Part shown: one piece after another, positions 6,119 to 9,193 of the stretch
Numbering within the stretch: the stretch's first letter is position 1
Layout of the letters: every line of letters starts with the position of its first letter
DNA from: CAZNER01 sp964572065
GTDB lineage: Bacteria; Patescibacteriota; Dojkabacteria; JAHIVN01
Direction of reading: 5' to 3'
Length of the DNA stretch: 9,193 nucleotides
NCBI GenBank assembly: GCA_964572065.1
Contig: CAZNER010000076.1
Coordinates: 1-9,193 of the forward strand
Made by a program: the position numbers and the translations under genes
Notes under the pieces: model-generated
Told to the model about the DNA's origin: nothing
The model's database searches: none
What the model saw: the letters and a program-made list of their open reading frames with translations, nothing else

Positions 6119-6339
6119 TGAGTAAAATAATTGAAAGAAAAGGAAAACTATATTTATTGACTCCTAAAGGAGCGTTTGAGATTGAGAAAATAATAAAGAA
6201 AGAAGGAAAAAATATACCTATAGTAAAAGCAAAAGGTGAAACAATAGAACACCCTGATGGAAGAAAAAGTGTGAAAATACATGTTCCGATTTTAAAAATA
6301 AAAACAAAGGGAGGGGACAATGGCATCGGGAGTTTATAA
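6118..6339 (+). CDS. Small lysine-rich protein of unknown function
   Basis: This 73-aa protein is not recognised. It is lysine- and isoleucine-rich, with KGKLYLLTPKGAFEIEKIIKK near the start and VKIHVPILKIKTKGG near the end, and looks like a small strand-helix-strand domain. The HPDGRKSVKIH stretch (about residues 45-55) is a likely turn between strands. It has a good ribosome binding site (AGGGAGG at 6107-6113, 4 nt before the ATG) and a one-base overlap with the upstream stop. Its last 20 bases overlap the next gene and contain part of that gene's own start region. The good translation signals argue that it is real. A structural or assembly role in the tail tip is possible only by position. 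Confidence 0.55.
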   Translation: MSKIIERKGKLYLLTPKGAFEIEKIIKKEGKNIPIVKAKGETIEHPDGRKSVKIHVPILKIKTKGGDNGIGSL

Positions 6340-6733
6340 TAGATGTAAAAAGAATTTAATGACTTCAATGGATTTAGAAAATGATACTATAAAAGTGATG
6401 CTGTTGGATAGCAATCATTCATTTAATGTAGACCATAATACTAAAGCTGATATAGTAGCAAATGAAGTAAGTGGTTCGGGATATTCAGCAGGTGGGCAAG
6501 CATTAACAAATAAATCATTAACACAAGATGATGACAACGATAAAGCATACTTTGATGCAGACAATCCTAAATGGCAAGATTCTTCTATAACAGCTTCGCA
6601 TGCAATTTTTTATGATGATGATTTAGATGATGATGATTTACTTTTATCAGTAGAATTTGACCAATCATATACATCAACTAATGGTGATTTTGAATTGGTT
6701 TTAGATTCTGATGGAATCTTGGAGGTATCATAA
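6320..6733 (+). CDS. Conserved phage protein of unknown function (possible virion component)
   Basis: This 137-aa protein belongs, as I recall, to a widespread phage family without an agreed function that is often encoded near tail and receptor-binding genes. The recognisable pattern is an N-terminal helix (VYNRCKKNLM), then ENDTIKVMLLDSNHSFN, a GSGYSAGGQALTNKSL segment in the middle, FDADNPKWQDSSITASHAIF, and a C-terminal beta segment ending in LVLDSDGIL. The family reads roughly as 'DtikvaLl.s....E..gtGYtaGGq.Ltnk...d...ydaddv.w....i.ar..v.Yd'. Residues 99-109 (DDDLDDDDLLL) form an acidic run encoded by a GAT repeat. A GGGAGG (6309-6314) lies 5 nt before the ATG, and the start overlaps the upstream gene by 20 nt. 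The gene ends in a TAATG junction. Confidence 0.75.
   Translation: MASGVYNRCKKNLMTSMDLENDTIKVMLLDSNHSFNVDHNTKADIVANEVSGSGYSAGGQALTNKSLTQDDDNDKAYFDADNPKWQDSSITASHAIFYDDDLDDDDLLLSVEFDQSYTSTNGDFELVLDSDGILEVS
6614..6640 (+). repeat. Short GAT-rich tandem repeat coding for an acidic run
   Basis: The unit GATGATGATTTA occurs twice in tandem with one extra GAT, encoding Asp3-Leu-Asp4-Leu at residues 99-107 of the conserved phage protein. In-frame gain or loss of GAT codons by slippage would change the length of the acidic run without a frameshift. Confidence 0.7.
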
Positions 6734-7314
6734 TGTTTGGGAAAGAGTTATATGATGAAATAACTTTAAGAGGGAAAAGAAGATTAGCAGGAGAAGATTA
6801 CATTATATTAGAGAGACATGTAAGAGCAACTAATCCGAAGACAATTGTAGAAACAGGTTCTATGGACGGATGTTCTAGTATGTTATTTGGATTAATAGCA
6901 AAGGAAGTGGGCGCAAAAGTATTTTGTATAGAACCAAAACCAAAAAAGGGATGGTATGAGAATAGAGATTATTATGGGTTGCATAATACACTAACTTTAA
7001 TACGTTCAGCAAATCCTTGGTTTAATATAGATATAATTCCAAAACCAATCGATTTTTTATTTATAGATGGCAATCATGAGCAGAGATGGGCTTTAGTTGA
7101 TTATCATTTCTTAGAACCATTTGTAAGAGTTGGTGGGAGAATTGCTTTTCATGATTATAATTCTAAAGTATATAAACATAAAATAAGAGCAGCAATTGAA
7201 TTGATTTTAAAAACTGATTCAAATGTAATTAAAGAATTAGAATATAACAAAACGAATGATAGAGGAACAATTGTATTTGAAAAAATAGGAGAAAGTAATA
7301 ATAAAATATTATGA
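6733..7314 (+). CDS. Class I SAM-dependent methyltransferase, Methyltransf_24 / CmcI-like
   Basis: This 193-aa enzyme should transfer a methyl group from S-adenosylmethionine to a small molecule or sugar acceptor. The first motif IVETGSMDGCSS (E40, G42, G46) replaces the usual GxGxG loop in the way typical of CmcI/Methyltransf_24 proteins. VFCIEPKP carries the acidic residue after strand beta-2. IDFLFIDGNHEQ (D112, H115), RVGGRIAFHDYN (H140, D141) and the intervening VDYHFLEPF match the family's 'DG.Hsy..v..Dl.....l..GG.i..hD' signature, including a possible metal-binding D/H pair. The length is normal and nothing essential is missing. GGAGG (6721-6725) lies 7 nt before the ATG, and the gene ends in an ATGA overlap with a glycosyltransferase-like gene. 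The partner suggests a sugar or glycan as substrate, but the acceptor is unknown. Confidence 0.85.
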   Translation: MFGKELYDEITLRGKRRLAGEDYIILERHVRATNPKTIVETGSMDGCSSMLFGLIAKEVGAKVFCIEPKPKKGWYENRDYYGLHNTLTLIRSANPWFNIDIIPKPIDFLFIDGNHEQRWALVDYHFLEPFVRVGGRIAFHDYNSKVYKHKIRAAIELILKTDSNVIKELEYNKTNDRGTIVFEKIGESNNKIL

Positions 7315-8000
7315 ATAAACATTATCATGTAGTTGATGGAACAGTAATATTTGAAGAATGGCATGGTGAATTAGGTTGGGAAGTAATGACTTGGGCTCCA
7401 AGATGTAGAAAGATTTCTAGAAAATTTAATAGAGCAATCATAAGTAGTTTTCCAGGAATGCAAGCTCTATATAAAGATTTTGCAGCTTTTGAAACGCATG
7501 GCAGTAATAATAGAACATTGAGGTATCCTAAAATTTACAAAGTCGATGGTGAATATTATAAATATGGTAATCCAAAAGGAAACTATGATGTTTTAATTCA
7601 TGCTAGAGGAATAAAAAGAAAGCAGAACTACAATTACAAAAATTGGGAGCATGTTTTAGAAGAATTAAAGGGTTTAAAAGTAGGTTTTATAGGGTCAAAA
7701 GAAGATAAAAGTTTTTTAATGTATAATGATTTAAGAGGAATAGAATTACAAGAGTTAATGGATTATATAGCAGGAGCAAAAGTAGTAATTGGTGTTAGTT
7801 CAGGAGTAATGCATTTAGCGATGGCTTGCGGAACTGATGTAGTTGTTTGGGGTCCTGATAAAAATAAAACTTATTACTTTGAACCTTTAGAAAAAAGATA
7901 CAAAGAAATTTGGAATCCATTTAAAGTTAATGTTGAATATATAGAAGGATTTAATCCAACACCAAAAGAAGTTAGAGAAAGGGTAAGTAAAATATTATGA
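7311..8000 (+). CDS. GT9-like (heptosyltransferase-type) glycosyltransferase, short form
   Basis: This 229-aa protein has the C-terminal Rossmann-like half of a GT-B glycosyltransferase related to family GT9, whose classic members add ADP-heptose to lipopolysaccharide core. The evidence is VLIHARG (about residue 94), NWEHVLEELKGLKVGFIGS (from residue 111), then IELQELMDYIAGAKVVIGVSSG and VMHLAMACGTDVVVWGPDK (residues about 143-184), the family's 'DT...HLA.A.g...v.lfGp' nucleotide-sugar region with Ser-Ser-Gly in place of the usual Asp-Ser-Gly. The N-terminal half (HGELGWEV and following) is shorter than in typical GT9 enzymes of about 320-350 aa, so acceptor binding may differ. It overlaps the upstream methyltransferase by 4 nt (ATGA) and has no close ribosome binding site, so it is probably translated by coupling. 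Donor and acceptor are unknown. Confidence 0.78.
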   Translation: MNKHYHVVDGTVIFEEWHGELGWEVMTWAPRCRKISRKFNRAIISSFPGMQALYKDFAAFETHGSNNRTLRYPKIYKVDGEYYKYGNPKGNYDVLIHARGIKRKQNYNYKNWEHVLEELKGLKVGFIGSKEDKSFLMYNDLRGIELQELMDYIAGAKVVIGVSSGVMHLAMACGTDVVVWGPDKNKTYYFEPLEKRYKEIWNPFKVNVEYIEGFNPTPKEVRERVSKIL

Positions 8001-8926
8001 GTTATCAATATATACCAGGAATAACAAAGAAATCTGAAAGAGGTGACTGTCAAGAAAGATGGAATATGATAAAACCTCTTTTACCCAAAGAAGGAGTTCT
8101 TTTGGATATAGGAACTGCTGAAGGATTCTTTTTGAAAAAAATAGCTGAAGAAACAAATCTATTAGCTGTTGGTGTTGAACAAAAAAAGAACAGAGCTTTT
8201 TGGCAATATAAATGGCTTAATGATTCACATAAAGGGAAAATAGTTAGTTGTTGCTTTGGTATGAATCGAGAGTTCTCTGACAAATTAATGAGGGTTTGCG
8301 ATTTCTTTGATATAACTTTGATTTTAAGCACATTACATTGGATAAACAGTGATGAGTTTCTAAAAAATATTTCAAGAATTTCTGGAAAAGTAATAATAGA
8401 AATACCCGAATTAGATGATTATAATGCAACTGGACAAAATTTCTTAAATAGAATAAGAAGAAATTACGGGAATATTTCTAAATACTTAAATACAATAACA
8501 GGGAGAAAAGTAGATTATATAGGTAAGGTAAAAGCACATACATCAAAGTATAGAAGTTTATGGTTAATAAATGGGGATTATATAACCGAGAGACATATTC
8601 CTCATTTAGATTTTGAACCCAAATGTAAAACCAATTATAAGATTGAATATAGTAATAATAGAGTTCATTTCTTTAAAGATTTTGTAGAACAAAGCTGGAC
8701 ACCTGGGATAAATTTATTGACATTAAAGAAGATGAATATAATATTCCCTAAATTAGATTGGTGGAAAAATAAAATAGACGAAATAGTTGGTGATATAAAT
8801 AAAAATTGTGACAAAAGGATTCACAATGTAATAGTAGCAAGAGATAAATTATTCTGGATTGATATTAATCATCATAAACACAAAAACACAATATACGAAG
8901 ATATCAAGGAGTTGGTATATGAGTAA
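7997..8926 (+). CDS. Class I SAM methyltransferase with a C-terminal kinase-like segment
   Basis: This 309-aa protein has two parts. Residues about 25-165 form a SAM-dependent methyltransferase: GVLLDIGTAEGFF (G39, G43) is the SAM loop, AVGVEQ (E61) is the acidic end of strand beta-2, and TLILSTLHWI (H114) resembles the post-beta-4 region. Residues about 205-309 do not look like methyltransferase. They contain WTPGINLLTLKKMNIIFP and then DKRIHNVIV...WID, in which D272-x4-N277 and D289 match the catalytic loop and metal-binding Asp of aminoglycoside- and LPS-kinase-like folds ('D....N......ID'). The HxD histidine is replaced by Asn270, so activity is uncertain. It overlaps the upstream GT9-like gene by 4 nt (ATGA) and the next gene by 8 nt. 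A role in making or decorating a sugar is likely from context. Confidence 0.7.
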   Translation: MSYQYIPGITKKSERGDCQERWNMIKPLLPKEGVLLDIGTAEGFFLKKIAEETNLLAVGVEQKKNRAFWQYKWLNDSHKGKIVSCCFGMNREFSDKLMRVCDFFDITLILSTLHWINSDEFLKNISRISGKVIIEIPELDDYNATGQNFLNRIRRNYGNISKYLNTITGRKVDYIGKVKAHTSKYRSLWLINGDYITERHIPHLDFEPKCKTNYKIEYSNNRVHFFKDFVEQSWTPGINLLTLKKMNIIFPKLDWWKNKIDEIVGDINKNCDKRIHNVIVARDKLFWIDINHHKHKNTIYEDIKELVYE

Positions 8927-9193
8927 AAAAGTTTTATTACATAATCACATGGCATTGGGTGATACTGTTTGTGGAACTACTGGAATAAGAGATTTAAAAA
9001 AACAATTTCCAGATTGGCAAATAAAAATGGAAACAAACTTCATGGAAGTATGGGATAACAACCCATATATAACAAATTTTGAAGGTAAACCAGATGAGGA
9101 ATATTTTATTGGGCATAAAATAGTTGTTCAGGGTTCTTCTACAAATGGAAATCATTTATGTGAAGGATTTAGATTATGTTTAGAAGATAGATT
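8919..9193 (+). CDS. GT9-like glycosyltransferase (ADP-heptose:LPS heptosyltransferase-type), 3' end outside the window
   Basis: An open frame starts at the ATG at 8919 and runs off the window after 91 complete codons. The start MSKKVLLHNHMALGDTVCGT contains the N-terminal 'lL...aLGDt' signature of GT9 heptosyltransferases, in which the conserved Asp (residue 15) helps catalysis. It continues with a helix (TGIRDLKKQFPDWQI), a strand (KMETNFMEVW) and DNNPYITNFE, matching the family's 'P...v...t.....iw..NP.it' region. AAGGAG (8906-8911) lies 7 nt before the ATG, and the start overlaps the upstream gene by 8 nt. The protein has the intact GT9 N-terminal domain that the short glycosyltransferase at 7311-8000 appears to lack in full form. 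Completeness and C-terminal domain cannot be judged from here. Confidence 0.8.
   Translation, partial: MSKKVLLHNHMALGDTVCGTTGIRDLKKQFPDWQIKMETNFMEVWDNNPYITNFEGKPDEEYFIGHKIVVQGSSTNGNHLCEGFRLCLEDR

Noticed and set aside
6021..6368. 115-aa hydrophobic-looking open frame on the - strand
   Set aside because: It overlaps three + strand genes with good ribosome binding sites; its Phe/Pro/Ile richness is what the reverse of Lys/Gly/Asn-rich coding gives.
8050..8429. Overlapping - strand frames within the methyltransferase gene
   Set aside because: Antisense shadows of the SAM-binding domain; no start signals and no recognisable domains.

Overview
The window is a stretch of the late (structural) region of a tailed dsDNA bacteriophage or prophage with long, non-contractile, lambda-like (siphovirus-type) tail logic. 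Every supported gene is on the + strand. Genes are packed head to tail with 1-nt TAATG overlaps, 4-nt ATGA overlaps or directly abutting stop/start codons. No tRNA, rRNA, CRISPR array, integrase or insertion sequence is visible. The DNA is strongly A+T-rich, uses AGA and ATA codons heavily, has good AGGAGG-type ribosome binding sites and uses TGA as a stop. This fits a low-GC bacterial host. A lambda M-L-K tail-tip set and heptosyltransferase-like genes lean towards a Gram-negative host, but the host cannot be named from this sequence.

Layout. (1) 1-1290, head-tail joining and tail tube: an HK97 gp10-like protein (probably cut at its 5' end by the window), a probable tail terminator/completion protein and the major tail tube protein. 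(2) 1291-1355: a short gap holding a hairpin followed by a T-run, a possible partial terminator after the highly expressed tube gene. (3) 1356-2260: an unrecognised, extremely basic 70-aa protein, then the two tail assembly chaperone frames (G- and T-like). These meet at a textbook programmed -1 frameshift site: tandem slippery sequence TTTAAAAAAC followed by a GC-rich hairpin. (4) 2261-5931, tape measure and tail tip: a 747-aa tape measure protein, a gpM/DUF2460-like protein, a gpL-like protein with four cysteines suited to an Fe-S cluster, and a gpK-like NlpC/P60 peptidase. (5) 5912-6733: three small proteins, the last belonging to a widespread but functionally undefined phage family. No central tail-tip (gpJ-like) protein follows. 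(6) 6733-9193, surface-sugar modification cassette: a Methyltransf_24-type methyltransferase, a short GT9-like glycosyltransferase, a methyltransferase carrying a kinase-like C-terminal motif, and the start of a second GT9-like gene that runs off the window.

How the parts fit together: regions 1-4 build the tail. The tube polymerises around the tape measure with help from the G/GT chaperones, the M/L/K proteins form the tip, and the terminator and gp10-like proteins close the head end. Region 6 is co-directional and translationally coupled to the structural genes, so glycan-modifying enzymes appear to be made late with the virion. They could decorate virion proteins or alter the host surface. 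The most notable items are the complete frameshift module, the methyltransferase/kinase-like fusion within a phage glycan cassette, the missing gpJ, and the small, highly basic protein between the tube and chaperone genes.
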